Below the pieces are notes generated by a model that saw only the letters and a program-made list of their open reading frames with translations, had not been told where the DNA came from and ran no database searches. Made by a program: the position numbers and the translations under genes. A DNA stretch of 64,000 nt from Amycolatopsis jejuensis. Its GTDB lineage: Bacteria; Actinomycetota; Actinomycetes; Mycobacteriales; Pseudonocardiaceae. The stretch lies in NCBI RefSeq assembly GCF_000717335.1, contig NZ_JNYZ01000025.1, positions 67,889 through 131,888 of the forward strand. Direction: 5' to 3'. This document shows positions 8,852 to 17,221 of the stretch, piece by piece (positions within the stretch are counted from its first letter, which is position 1; each line of letters opens with the position of its first letter).

Positions 8852-9826
8852 ATGCCGGGAGCCGCGCGGCAGATCGTGATCCTCGGGTACCCCGACGCCG
8901 AACTGCTCGACATCGCCTGCGTGTCCGACGTGTTCGACGCCGCGAACCGCCTCGGCGCGAACCGGCCGTACGAGGTCCGGCTCGCCACCGTCGACGGACG
9001 GCCGTTCACCTGCCAGGGCGGCATCACGGTCACCCCGCACCTGCGCCTCGACCAGATCCGCGGCCCGCTCGACACGGTCGTTTCGGCAGGCGGGCTCGGG
9101 CACCGCGCCGCGGCAAGGGACGAGCGGCTGCTCGAGCACGTCCGGCGGCTGTCGAACCTGAGCAGGCGCACGGCGTCGGTGTGCACGGGGTCCACGGTGC
9201 TGGCCGCCGCGGGCCTCCTGAGCGGCCGCCGGGCGACCACGCATTGGGCCTACGCGGCGCGGATGGCGGCGGAATACCCGTCGGTGTCGGTGGATCCGGT
9301 ACCGCTTTTCGTGCGGCACGGGGACGTCTACACGTCGGCGGGCGTCACGAGCGGGCTGGACCTCTGCCTGTCCTTCGTCGAGGACGACCACGGCCCGACG
9401 CTCGCCCGCGAAACCGCGCGCTCCCTCGTCACGTACCTGCAGCGGCCCGGGAACCAGGCGCAGGTGAGCATGTTCCTGTCCGGTCCGCCGCCGGAACACC
9501 GGCAGGTCCGCGACCTGACGGCGTACGTCGCCGAGCACCTCGCCGACGACCTCGGGACCCCCGCGCTGGCCGCCAAGGCGGGCATCAGCACCCGGCAGCT
9601 GACCCGGCTCTTCGACGCCCACCTCGGCACCACGCCGGGAAAGTACGTGCGCACCGTCCGCGCGGAACACGCGGCCCGCCTCCTGTCCGGCACCGACCTG
9701 CCGCTCACCGCCATCGCCCGCCGCTGCGGCTTCGGCTCGACCGAAACCCTGCGGCAGGCGTTCCTTGACCACTTCGACACCCCGCCGTCGGCCTACCGGC
9801 GAGTGCATCTGCGCGCGCACGCTTGA
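8852..9826 (+). CDS. GlxA-family AraC-type transcriptional regulator
   Basis: 324 aa from ATG 8852. Residues ~5-190 are a DJ-1/PfpI-like sensor domain (VILGYPDAELLDIACVSDVF; SVCTGSTVLAAAGLLSGRRATTHW). Residues ~215-320 are an AraC double HTH (LAAKAGISTRQLTRLF, then LTAIARRCGFGSTETLRQAF). The divergent neighbour is a paralogue of the sensor domain, which suggests that the regulator controls it and may sense a related compound. Confidence 0.85.
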   Translation: MPGAARQIVILGYPDAELLDIACVSDVFDAANRLGANRPYEVRLATVDGRPFTCQGGITVTPHLRLDQIRGPLDTVVSAGGLGHRAAARDERLLEHVRRLSNLSRRTASVCTGSTVLAAAGLLSGRRATTHWAYAARMAAEYPSVSVDPVPLFVRHGDVYTSAGVTSGLDLCLSFVEDDHGPTLARETARSLVTYLQRPGNQAQVSMFLSGPPPEHRQVRDLTAYVAEHLADDLGTPALAAKAGISTRQLTRLFDAHLGTTPGKYVRTVRAEHAARLLSGTDLPLTAIARRCGFGSTETLRQAFLDHFDTPPSAYRRVHLRAHA

Positions 9827-9894
9827 ACGAAACGCCGGATACGCCCGCCTCCTCCCCCACCCGGTACGGGTGAACGGCAAGCGGGGAGGGCAGG

Positions 9895-11859
9895 ATGTCC
9901 GCCGTGGCACCGCGCGACTACCCCGAACACGACCCCGACGACACCGGCCCCCTGCCCCGGCTGCCGGGTGAACCGCCTGCCACCCCCGCTGCGCCACCGC
10001 CTGCCGGGCGCCGGGCGCGCCGCCCGGAACCGGACCGCGATCCCGGCCGCACGGGAGAACCTCGCCGTACCCGGGGAACCCCCGTCCCGCAGCCCGGCAG
10101 CCCGGGCACCCCGGGCACTCCGCCGGAACGCGGCTCCCGGCCCCGAAATCCCCGGGCTGCCACCCAGCCCGGGGATCCGCGAACGACCAGCGCCGACTCC
10201 CGGGCAACCGCCAGGCACACCGACGAGCCCCGCACGACCGGCACCGACTCCCGGGCAACCGCCAGGCACACCGGCGAACCGCGCTCGGCCGACGCCGACT
10301 CCCGAACGACCGGCGCCCAGTCGGCCAGCCAGCACACCGGCGAGCCGCCGACACCCGGCACCGACTCCCGGCCAACCGCAACGCGCACCGGCGAACCGCG
10401 CACTCCGGCCGCCGACTCCCGCGGCACCGGCCTCCGGCGAGGCAGCAAACACTCCGGCGAGCCGCGAACGACCGACGCCGAGCCCCGCACCACCGGCGCT
10501 CAGCCCCGCTCCCGCCGCCCCGGTGACACGCCTCCCCCGAGCTCCCGACGCCGCCCGGCGAAACCGGTCCCCCGGGAGTCCGAAAAGGACACTCCACAAC
10601 CTCCTCCCCCCAACGAAAACCCGGCCACCGGACACGGCCACGGACACGGCCCGGCCGCCCCCGCCTCCCAGCGGGTCCGGAAGCTGCTCATCTGGCTCCT
10701 CGCCCCGCTGGCCGTAGCCACCGTCGCAGGCATGATCATCCTCTACCCCTGGGGCAAAGCGACCCCGAAAAGTGCCGTCCCGCAAGGAAATCCGGTCGCG
10801 GCGACGATCACCACCGCGACGTCCGGGCCGTGCCTCCAGCCGGGGCAGGTGCAGGTCGGGTCGCAGCCGGATCCCGGGAGCAAACCCTGTCTCACCGTGG
10901 ACCTCCGGATGACCGACGGGCCCGCGTCCGGGAAACCGCTCCGGCTCACCGCCCCGCTCGAACCGGGCAGCCCGCGGTTTTCCGCCGGGGACAATGTCGT
11001 CCTCGCCTACAACGGCGGCAATCCGGCCGACCCGCAGTCGTTCCAGCTCGTCGACTTCCAGCGGGGTACGCCGCTCGTGGTCCTCGCTGCGTTGTTCGCG
11101 CTCGCGGTGCTCGTGCTCGGGCGGTGGCAGGGGCTCGCCGCGCTGGTGGCGCTGGTGCTGAGTTTCGTGGTGATCGTGCTCTTCGTGCTGCCCTCGATCC
11201 TGTCCGGCGAAAACCCGCTGCTCGTCGCGATCGCGGGCGCGGGCGCGATCATGTTCCTCGCGCTGTACCTGACCCATGGGCTGTCCGCGAGAACGTCGGT
11301 CGCCGTGCTCGGCACGCTGGTGAGTCTCGCGCTGATTGGCGTGCTGTCGGCGATTTTCTCGGCGGCGGCGTCGCTCACCGGCCTCGACGACGGCACCACC
11401 ACGCTCATCGGCTCCCTCGGCCACGGGATCGACGCGCGCGGTCTCCTCCTGGCGGGCATCGTGATCGGCGCCCTCGGCGTCCTCGACGACGTCACCATCA
11501 CCCAGACCAGCGCCGTCTGGGAACTGCGGCGGGCGAACCCGTCGCTCGGCTGGCGCGAGCTGTACCGGTCGGGGCTGCGGATCGGCCGCGACCACGTCGG
11601 GTCCGCGGTGAACACGCTCGTCATGGCGTACGCCGGCGCCGCGCTGCCGGTGATGCTGTACTCCGCGATCTCCGGTGTGGGCCTCGGCGCGCTGCTCGGC
11701 AGCGAGAGCATCGCGGCAGAGATCATCCGCACCCTCGCCGGGTCGGTGGGCATCGTCGCGGCCGTGCCCGTGACGACGGTGCTGGCCGCGCTCATTGCCG
11801 CACGCGAACCCGTCGAGCACCTCATGAGCACCACGAGTACCGCAGAGTCACACGAGTAA
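9895..11859 (+). CDS. YibE/F-like multi-pass membrane protein with repetitive Pro/Thr-rich N-terminus
   Basis: 654 aa from ATG 9895 (GGGGAGGG just upstream). Residues 1-260 are disordered, charged and Pro/Thr/Arg-rich, with a tandem repeat (see 10180-10515). A first TM helix (LLIWLLAPLAVATVAGMII) lies near 265-285. An extracytoplasmic stretch of ~100 aa follows, then about seven TM helices from residue ~395. Motifs such as VLDDVTITQTSAVWELRRANP and LGHGIDARGLLLAG are those of the YibE/F family, for which transport has been suggested but not shown. Neighbours give no further clue. Confidence 0.8.
   Translation: MSAVAPRDYPEHDPDDTGPLPRLPGEPPATPAAPPPAGRRARRPEPDRDPGRTGEPRRTRGTPVPQPGSPGTPGTPPERGSRPRNPRAATQPGDPRTTSADSRATARHTDEPRTTGTDSRATARHTGEPRSADADSRTTGAQSASQHTGEPPTPGTDSRPTATRTGEPRTPAADSRGTGLRRGSKHSGEPRTTDAEPRTTGAQPRSRRPGDTPPPSSRRRPAKPVPRESEKDTPQPPPPNENPATGHGHGHGPAAPASQRVRKLLIWLLAPLAVATVAGMIILYPWGKATPKSAVPQGNPVAATITTATSGPCLQPGQVQVGSQPDPGSKPCLTVDLRMTDGPASGKPLRLTAPLEPGSPRFSAGDNVVLAYNGGNPADPQSFQLVDFQRGTPLVVLAALFALAVLVLGRWQGLAALVALVLSFVVIVLFVLPSILSGENPLLVAIAGAGAIMFLALYLTHGLSARTSVAVLGTLVSLALIGVLSAIFSAAASLTGLDDGTTTLIGSLGHGIDARGLLLAGIVIGALGVLDDVTITQTSAVWELRRANPSLGWRELYRSGLRIGRDHVGSAVNTLVMAYAGAALPVMLYSAISGVGLGALLGSESIAAEIIRTLAGSVGIVAAVPVTTVLAALIAAREPVEHLMSTTSTAESHE
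10180..10515 (+). repeat. Coding tandem repeat, alternating 51/66 bp units
   Basis: Within the YibE/F gene. Units end in H-T-G-E-P or a variant and contain a central D-S-R. Successive units are 17, 17, 22, 17 and 22 residues long, followed by a partial one. The first two are nearly identical (RTTSADSRATARHTDEP / RTTGTDSRATARHTGEP). Confidence 0.75.
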
Positions 11860-11937
11860 CACGAGCCAGCCCCGGCGCAACCCCGGCCCTGCGGGTGCGG
11901 CTACCTTGGCCGCGACACCGCACTTCGAGGAGGCGCT

Positions 11938-12198
11938 GTGTTCTCAGCTGTCCTGGCCGGACCCCGGGTCACGGTGCACCTCGTCCGCAGGCTGTTCGCG
12001 TCGGTGCTGAAGGCGGCCGAGACAGTGCCCCGGATCGCCACTGCCGTCGACGACGTCCGCGCCACTCTCCGCCAGATCGAACGGCTGCTCACCTACGTCG
12101 CCGAGGAACTTCCCGAACTCACCGACCAGCTCGACCGCATCCGCGCCCGCGTCGACGGCCTGGAGGAACGCACGCGGGAACCGGCCGGACGAGACTGA
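11938..12198 (+). CDS. Small helical protein, unknown
   Basis: 86 aa from GTG 11938, four bases after an AGGAGG box. The N-terminus is hydrophobic (VTVHLVRRLFASVL). The rest is amphipathic helix with heptad-like spacing (IATAVDDVRATLRQIERLL, LTDQLDRIRARVDGLEER), so a short coiled coil is likely. It ends 3 bp before the convergent gene. Not recognised as a named family. Confidence 0.6.
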   Translation: MFSAVLAGPRVTVHLVRRLFASVLKAAETVPRIATAVDDVRATLRQIERLLTYVAEELPELTDQLDRIRARVDGLEERTREPAGRD

Positions 12199-12201
12199 CC
12201 G

Positions 12202-12831
12202 TCAGCCGAGCGTCGCGACGAACCGGCTCACCGCTTCCATCGGGAACCGCTGCAGGTACTTCCCCGCCGGAGCCGCCGACGCCAGCCGGTACAGCGGCCG
12301 GTCCGCCACCGCGTCCCCGCGCGCTTCCGAGCGCAGCTCCGCCACCAGCAGCTCCGAGAACACCAGGCCGTTCGCCTCGGTGTTGTTCAGCAACGCATCC
12401 GCGAGGCGACGCAGCTCCAGCGCACCCAGTTCCCGCCCACCGGTACCCGAAAACACCGCCAGGTCGAGCTTCACCGAGCGCCGCCGGTGCCCCGCGTTCA
12501 CCAGCAGGCCGACCGTGCGCGTGCCGCGGACGTCGCTGATCACCATGTCCAGCCGGGGCGCCTCGACCAGGTCGACACGCCGCACACCCCAGGTCCGCAC
12601 CACCAGCGTGGTGCCTTCGAGCCAGATCCGGCGGCGGAACGCGAAGGCCACCACGTAGGCCAGCGGCAGCCCGACCACGGCCGCCGTCACCAGCCCCGCG
12701 ATCTGCCCGCCGATCAGGCCCGCGATCCCGCCGAACGCCGCGGCCAGGATCGCCACCCCGATCACTCCCGACCACGCGCGCCGGCGGCGGAGCTTCGGAT
12801 CGTCCGAGAACAGCGGCAGCTTCTCGCTCAT
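12202..12831 (-). CDS. Membrane protein with two N-terminal TM helices and a C-terminal soluble domain, unknown
   Basis: 209 aa from ATG 12831. Two hydrophobic stretches lie at about residues 20-42 and 45-68, followed by RRRIWLEGTTLVVRTWGVRRVDL, which has the look of a membrane-associated PH-like domain. The family is not certain. It starts 5 bp after the stop of the MBL gene, so the two are probably co-transcribed. Longer upstream frames would run into the MBL gene and were rejected. Confidence 0.65.
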   Translation of the reverse strand: MSEKLPLFSDDPKLRRRRAWSGVIGVAILAAAFGGIAGLIGGQIAGLVTAAVVGLPLAYVVAFAFRRRIWLEGTTLVVRTWGVRRVDLVEAPRLDMVISDVRGTRTVGLLVNAGHRRRSVKLDLAVFSGTGGRELGALELRRLADALLNNTEANGLVFSELLVAELRSEARGDAVADRPLYRLASAAPAGKYLQRFPMEAVSRFVATLG

Positions 12832-12836
12832 CGCGG

Positions 12837-13418
12837 TCACTCCCCGGTCCCGGGCAGGAACGGGTTGGTGGCGCGTTCGCGGCCGATCGTGGTGGCCGGT
12901 CCGTGGCCGGGCAGCACGACGGTGCCGTCGGCGAGCAGAAGCAGTGTGCGCAACGATTTCTCCAGGTCGGCGCCGGATCCGCCGGTACGCCCGACCGACC
13001 CGGCGAACAGCGTGTCCCCCGTGAACACCAGCCTGCCACCTTCGCCGGTCTCCGCGGTGAACGCCACCGACCCCGGCGTGTGCCCGGGCAGCTCGAGCAC
13101 TCCGAGCTCCAGCCCGGCGACCTCGAACTCGGCGGGCAGCGGCAAGACCGGACCGTCGTACCACCCGGCGTCGCCCGCATGCAGCCGCAGCGGCGCATCC
13201 CACGCCCGCGCCAGCTCCGCGGCCGCCCCGATGTGATCGGGATGGCCGTGCGTGGCCAGCAGCGCGACGGGCGTCAGGTCGTGCTCGGCCAGCGCTTCGG
13301 CCAGCGGCGACGCAGCCTCCTCACCAGGGTCGATCACGACGCACGGACCCCCGGCAGCCGGGGCCAGCAGGTAACAATTCGACTGCAGCGGCCCCGCGGC
13401 GAACCCGGCGACGAGCAC
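12837..13418 (-). CDS. MBL-fold metallohydrolase (glyoxalase II-like)
   Basis: 193 aa. Metal-binding motif THGHPDH (about residues 56-62), downstream His in LPGHTPGS, Asp in FTGDTLFAGSVGR and a final His in LPGHGPATT: the full set for a binuclear metallo-beta-lactamase fold of the hydroxyacylglutathione-hydrolase type. The GxSVGRTDF-type substrate motif is only partly kept, and actinobacteria lack glutathione, so the real thioester substrate is open. The gene is divergent from the cyclophilin; this pair is often found near relA in actinobacteria. Confidence 0.85.
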   Translation of the reverse strand: MLVAGFAAGPLQSNCYLLAPAAGGPCVVIDPGEEAASPLAEALAEHDLTPVALLATHGHPDHIGAAAELARAWDAPLRLHAGDAGWYDGPVLPLPAEFEVAGLELGVLELPGHTPGSVAFTAETGEGGRLVFTGDTLFAGSVGRTGGSGADLEKSLRTLLLLADGTVVLPGHGPATTIGRERATNPFLPGTGE

Positions 13419-13552
13419 GAACCCCTCCTCCGGGAAGCGGCCTTGATCACGACCAGGAGAAGACTAGCCGCCCCTGTACGGAGTCCTCACAGGCTGTGCC
13501 CATACACTGCCGCTACCTCAGACTGTGACTCCGAGCGGAAACTGGAGGGCGG

Positions 13553-14431
13553 GTGGCGACCAACCAGCAGCGCCGAGAAGCCGCTAAGCGCAAACTCGAG
13601 CGGCAGCTCGTGCGCCGGGCGGAGCGGGCGAAGCGACGCAAGATCGTGGGCGCTGGAGTGGTCGGCGGTGTCGTCCTCATCGTCGCCGGTCTCGTGGTGT
13701 GGATCGTGAACAGCGGTGGCAGCAGCGACGAACCGGCCGCGGCACCGCCGTCGAGCTCGACGCCGCCGGTCCCGAGCGTCACGAACATCCCCACCCAGCG
13801 CACCGCGCTGCCGCAGCGCCCGAAGGCGCTGCCGAACCCGACCACGTGCTCGTACCCGGCAGACAGCAAGAGCGCACCGTCGGCGAAGAAGCCCACCGTG
13901 CCCGAAGGCAAGAACGTGTCTTCGAACGGCACCGTGAACGTCACGATGAAGACCGCACAGGGCGACATCCCGCTGACGCTCGACCGGTCGCTCGCGCCGT
14001 GCACCGTGCAGGCCTTCGAAAGCCTGGCGAAGCAGGGTTTCTTCACCGACACGATCTGCCACCGGCTCGGCGTGACCGACCTGCAGATGCTGCAGTGCGG
14101 CGACCCGTCCGCAAAGGGCGACGTGACCACCGACGGCCGCGGCGGCCCCGGCTTCACCGTGCCGGACGAGTTCATCGACGGAGAGAAGTACGGCCGCGGC
14201 ATCCTCGCGATGGCCAACACCGGCCAGCCGAACAGCGGCGGCAGCCAGTTCTTCATGGTCTACGGCACCGCCGAGCTGCCGCCGCAGTACACGATCTTCG
14301 GCAGCATCTCCGACGAGGGCCTCAAGGTCCTCGACAAGATCGCGAAGGCCGGCATCGGCGCCATCGGCCAGGACGGCTCCACCGGCGAGCCCAAGCAGCC
14401 GGTGAAGTTCACCGCGGTCACGGTTTCCTGA
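13553..14431 (+). CDS. Membrane-anchored cyclophilin-type peptidyl-prolyl cis-trans isomerase
   Basis: 292 aa from GTG 13553. A basic N-terminus (REAAKRKLERQLVRRAERAKRRK) is followed by one TM helix (~residues 36-56), a Pro/Ser linker and a cyclophilin domain (~125-290). GGSQFFMVYG and AMANTG are present. The active-site Arg is kept in CHRLG, while the usual FMIQGGD reads LQMLQCGDP. Two Cys (CSYPAD, APCTVQ) lie outside the core. It is expected to act on extracytoplasmic proteins. Confidence 0.88.
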   Translation: MATNQQRREAAKRKLERQLVRRAERAKRRKIVGAGVVGGVVLIVAGLVVWIVNSGGSSDEPAAAPPSSSTPPVPSVTNIPTQRTALPQRPKALPNPTTCSYPADSKSAPSAKKPTVPEGKNVSSNGTVNVTMKTAQGDIPLTLDRSLAPCTVQAFESLAKQGFFTDTICHRLGVTDLQMLQCGDPSAKGDVTTDGRGGPGFTVPDEFIDGEKYGRGILAMANTGQPNSGGSQFFMVYGTAELPPQYTIFGSISDEGLKVLDKIAKAGIGAIGQDGSTGEPKQPVKFTAVTVS

Positions 14432-14437
14432 CCGCCG

Positions 14438-14473
14438 CGCCGGAGTTCGCCTAGCGGTAGGTGAACTCCGGCG
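14438..14473. terminator. Bidirectional terminator between cyclophilin and enoyl-CoA hydratase
   Basis: Perfect 11-bp arms cgccggagttc and gaactccggcg around a 14-nt spacer that itself contains cct..agg. It sits on the convergent 3' ends and includes the last codons of the enoyl-CoA hydratase gene. Confidence 0.7.
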
Positions 14474-15224
14474 CCCGGCGGTTGAGGAACGCGTCCACTC
14501 CCTCCGCGTAGTCCTCGCCGTGCAGCGCGGCCAGGCGGATGTCTTCCACCTCCTCGTCGGTGGTCTCCTGCCCGGCGGTGATCTTCTCGATGATCCGGTT
14601 CATCCCGCGGATCGACGCCTGCGACCGTGCGCTCAGCGTGGCCGTGAACCGCTCGGTGGCCTGTTCGAGGTCCGGGAACACGTCGTTGACCAGGCCGATT
14701 TCCCGCGCCCGCCGGGCGTCCACCAGCTCGCCGGACAGCAGGAAGAACCGCGCGTGCGCCGGGCCGACCAGCGACACGAGCTGCCGGGTGGACGCGAAGT
14801 GGTACACGATGCCGAGCTTGGCCGGGGTGATGCCGAACCGCGCGTCTTCCGCGGCAAACCGGAAATCGCACGCGACCGCGACCTGGCAGCCGCCGCCGAT
14901 GCAGTTGCCCCGTACCATCGCGACCGACGGCTTGCGCATCGCGGTGAGCGCCGCCACCGCGCCGTCCACTGCCTCGTCATAGGCCGCAGCCGCCTCGGCG
15001 GTGGAGCGCAGCTCGCGGAACTCGCCGATGTCCGCCCCCGCCGAAAAATGCCGTCCGGCCCCGGTGATGACGAGCACCTTCAGCTCCGGATCGGCCTCGA
15101 CCCCGGCCACCACACCGGGGATCGCCGACCACATGCCGTGCGTGATCGCGTTCATCTTCTCCGGCCGGGACAACGTCAGCCGGGCCACGGCCCCTTCGCG
15201 GGTGAGCTCGAATCCGTCGGTCAT
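14451..15224 (-). CDS. Enoyl-CoA hydratase/isomerase family protein
   Basis: 257 aa crotonase fold. ITGAGRHFSAGADIGEF and MVRGNCIGGGCQVAVACDFRFAAEDARFG give the two oxyanion-hole segments. The acid/base Glu in the second region is not obvious (GLVNDVFPD follows LVDARRAREI), so hydratase versus other CoA chemistry is open. It ends YR typical of the family. No beta-oxidation partner is adjacent. Confidence 0.85.
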   Translation of the reverse strand: MTDGFELTREGAVARLTLSRPEKMNAITHGMWSAIPGVVAGVEADPELKVLVITGAGRHFSAGADIGEFRELRSTAEAAAAYDEAVDGAVAALTAMRKPSVAMVRGNCIGGGCQVAVACDFRFAAEDARFGITPAKLGIVYHFASTRQLVSLVGPAHARFFLLSGELVDARRAREIGLVNDVFPDLEQATERFTATLSARSQASIRGMNRIIEKITAGQETTDEEVEDIRLAALHGEDYAEGVDAFLNRRAPEFTYR

Positions 15225-15279
15225 GCGAGCACATTAGCCGCAACCCCCGACGTTTTCTCCGGCCCTGTGACGTGATCGC

Positions 15280-16302
15280 CTACCCGGACAGCCGCGCCGT
15301 CAGCTCGCCCCGGCTGCGCACGCCGACCTTGCCGAACACCGACTTCAGGTGGTCCTGCACGGTGTTCGCGGAAATCCCGAGCCGCGCCGCGATGTCCGAA
15401 GTGGACAGTCCGCCGAGGACCTCGCGGCACACGTCGCGTTCACGCGCGGTCAGCCGGTACGCCGCGAGCAGCACGCCGAGCAGCTCGGCACCGGACGCGC
15501 GTTCGATCGTCACCACGGTCTCCCCCGCGTCCTCGTCCGAGACCAACCTGCTGGCGTGCAACACAATCCAGCCGCCGCGGGCGTCGCGGACGCGCGCCCG
15601 GAAGGTACCGCTCGCCGCCGCCTGCGCGCCCACCACCACTGCCCGCAGCATCACCGCGAACCGGCCTTCGGCGATAGCGTCCAATTCGGACTCCCACTTC
15701 CCCGCCCCGGCAGTCGCCCCGCGCCGCCGGCCGTCCGGGCCGACCACGATGATCGCCGGGTCCGCTTTCGCCGTGCCGACGCGAGCCCGCGCCGCGACGC
15801 GGGTCGCCGCCGCGAGGGTCGGCCCGATCGAGCTCAGGAACTCCACCTCGCGGTCGCTGAACTCGCCGCGCCGCACCAATCCGGCCGCGGCCCAGCAGGT
15901 GCCGTCCGCGCGGAAGCCGACGCGCAGCTCGTGATCCAGCCCCAGCGGCCGCCACACCTGCGCCCACCGGCCGCTGCGTTCACGCTCGCGGCGGGGCAGG
16001 TCGGACAGCCGCGCCACCGGCACCGGACGCCGGGCCAGCTGCGCGAAGGTGTGCGGTTCGGCGCCGTCGTACTCATACGTCGCCAGCAGTGGTTCGTACT
16101 CCCCCGGAATCCGGGCGCGGCCGCTGGTCATCGAGCTGATCACCGCGGTGTCCGGGTCCAGCGACGCCCAGCAGGTCAGCTCCGTGGGCACGATCCGCTC
16201 GACCAGCTCGATGGCCGCCTCGTGCAGCTCGGCGACCCCGTAGCCCGCCGCGGCGAGAGCCGCCAGCTCCCGCCGTACAGTCTGTGCCCGGCCTTCCCAC
16301 AC
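15280..16302 (-). CDS. LuxR-type transcriptional regulator with GAF-like N-terminus
   Basis: 340 aa if started at GTG 16302; the frame is open further upstream but would run through the operator and the cupin gene. The C-terminal HTH is clear (LTARERDVCREVLGGLSTSDIAARLG, then NTVQDHLKSVFGKVGVRSR). The first ~250 residues look like a sensory GAF/PAS region with no response-regulator receiver. SD is weak, so the start is the least certain part. It is divergent from a cupin-DUF1304 pair across a perfect palindrome, its probable target. Confidence 0.8.
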   Translation of the reverse strand: MWEGRAQTVRRELAALAAAGYGVAELHEAAIELVERIVPTELTCWASLDPDTAVISSMTSGRARIPGEYEPLLATYEYDGAEPHTFAQLARRPVPVARLSDLPRRERERSGRWAQVWRPLGLDHELRVGFRADGTCWAAAGLVRRGEFSDREVEFLSSIGPTLAAATRVAARARVGTAKADPAIIVVGPDGRRRGATAGAGKWESELDAIAEGRFAVMLRAVVVGAQAAASGTFRARVRDARGGWIVLHASRLVSDEDAGETVVTIERASGAELLGVLLAAYRLTARERDVCREVLGGLSTSDIAARLGISANTVQDHLKSVFGKVGVRSRGELTARLSG

Positions 16303-16334
16303 GGACGAAAGTATGCGCCGCCCCGCCACCCCCC

Positions 16335-16358
16335 GGTATCCCGGATTTACGGGATACC
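16335..16358. promoter_or_regulatory. Operator candidate: perfect 9-bp inverted repeat
   Basis: ggtatcccg and cgggatacc flank the 6-nt spacer gattta in the 88-bp gap between the LuxR-type regulator (start 16302) and the cupin (start 16391). Dyad arms of this size and central position suit a dimeric HTH regulator controlling both promoters. Confidence 0.6.
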
Positions 16359-16390
16359 CCGTCCCGCGCGGCGAACCTACCTTCGGCGGC

Positions 16391-16822
16391 ATGACTCTCC
16401 GCAGCGCGGGCGATGGCCCGGAACTCGACACGAAAGACGCGACGGTGACCGTCAAAGCCGCCGCCGCGGACACCGGCGGGTACGAACTCTTCGAGGTCGA
16501 CGCACCCCGCGGCCCCACCGTGCCGCCGCACACCGACCCGTGGGACAAGGGCTTCTACGTCCTGCACGGCCGCCTCACCGTCTACGTCGACGGCGAACTC
16601 CACGACCTCGGCCCCGGCGCGTTCGTGCACATCCCGGCGGGTACGCCCAACACCTTCACCGTGCACACGCCGTCCGCGAAATTCCTCGTCGTCACCCCCA
16701 ACGACGGGATGGGCCGGTTCTTCCGCGAAATCGACGGAACGGTCCCGGACGACGCGCCATGGACGCTGCTGGGCGACATCGCCGCACGGCACGGGGTCAG
16801 GTTCGAGGAGAAAGCATCGTGA
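16391..16822 (+). CDS. Cupin-domain protein
   Basis: 143 aa single small beta-barrel. Cupin motif 1 is seen in PPHTDPWDKGFYVLHGRLTVYVDG (His and Glu-equivalent partly altered), motif 2 in LGPGAFVHIPAGTPNTFTV. It could bind a metal or be a sensor; no enzyme activity can be named. Its stop overlaps the next GTG (GTGA), so the two are translationally coupled. Confidence 0.8.
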   Translation: MTLRSAGDGPELDTKDATVTVKAAAADTGGYELFEVDAPRGPTVPPHTDPWDKGFYVLHGRLTVYVDGELHDLGPGAFVHIPAGTPNTFTVHTPSAKFLVVTPNDGMGRFFREIDGTVPDDAPWTLLGDIAARHGVRFEEKAS

Positions 16823-17220
16823 ACGTCGTAGCGCAGGTTTTCGCCGGGGTCGCGGTGCTGGTGCACCTGCTGGCTTTCACCTGGGAAGTGCTGCTGTTCG
16901 AGCGTCCGGGCGTGCACGCGGGCATCTTCCGGATTCCGGCCGAGAACCTGCCCGCAACCCGGCTGTGGTCCTTCAATATCGGCTGGTACAACCTGTTTCT
17001 CGCCGGTGGCCCGGTGACCGGCCTCGTGCTGCTGCACACCGGCGACCCCACGGCCGGGCGCGTGCTCGTCCTCTACAGCTGCGCGTTCATGATGCTCGCC
17101 GGGATCGCTTTGGGCGTCTCGGACCTGCTCGCCCTGAGCCGTCCCCGCGGCGCCGGACGCGGCGGTGCCTTGGCACAAACCGTGCCGCCGCTGGCCGCCC
17201 TCGTCGCCCTGGCTTTCTGA
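16819..17220 (+). CDS. DUF1304 family membrane protein
   Basis: 133 aa from GTG 16819, overlapping the cupin stop by four bases. Four TM helices: FAGVAVLVHLLAFTWEVLLF, then LWSFNIGWYNLFLAGG (the family hallmark with N-x-G-x-Y-N), CAFMMLAGIALGVSDLL and a C-terminal helix. Function is unknown. The gene ends one base before the convergent relA stop. Confidence 0.8.
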   Translation: MNVVAQVFAGVAVLVHLLAFTWEVLLFERPGVHAGIFRIPAENLPATRLWSFNIGWYNLFLAGGPVTGLVLLHTGDPTAGRVLVLYSCAFMMLAGIALGVSDLLALSRPRGAGRGGALAQTVPPLAALVALAF

Positions 17221-17221
17221 G

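Noticed and set aside
16303..16548. N-terminal extension of the LuxR regulator to 422 aa
   Set aside because: It would run through the operator palindrome and the divergent cupin start, and has no domain character.
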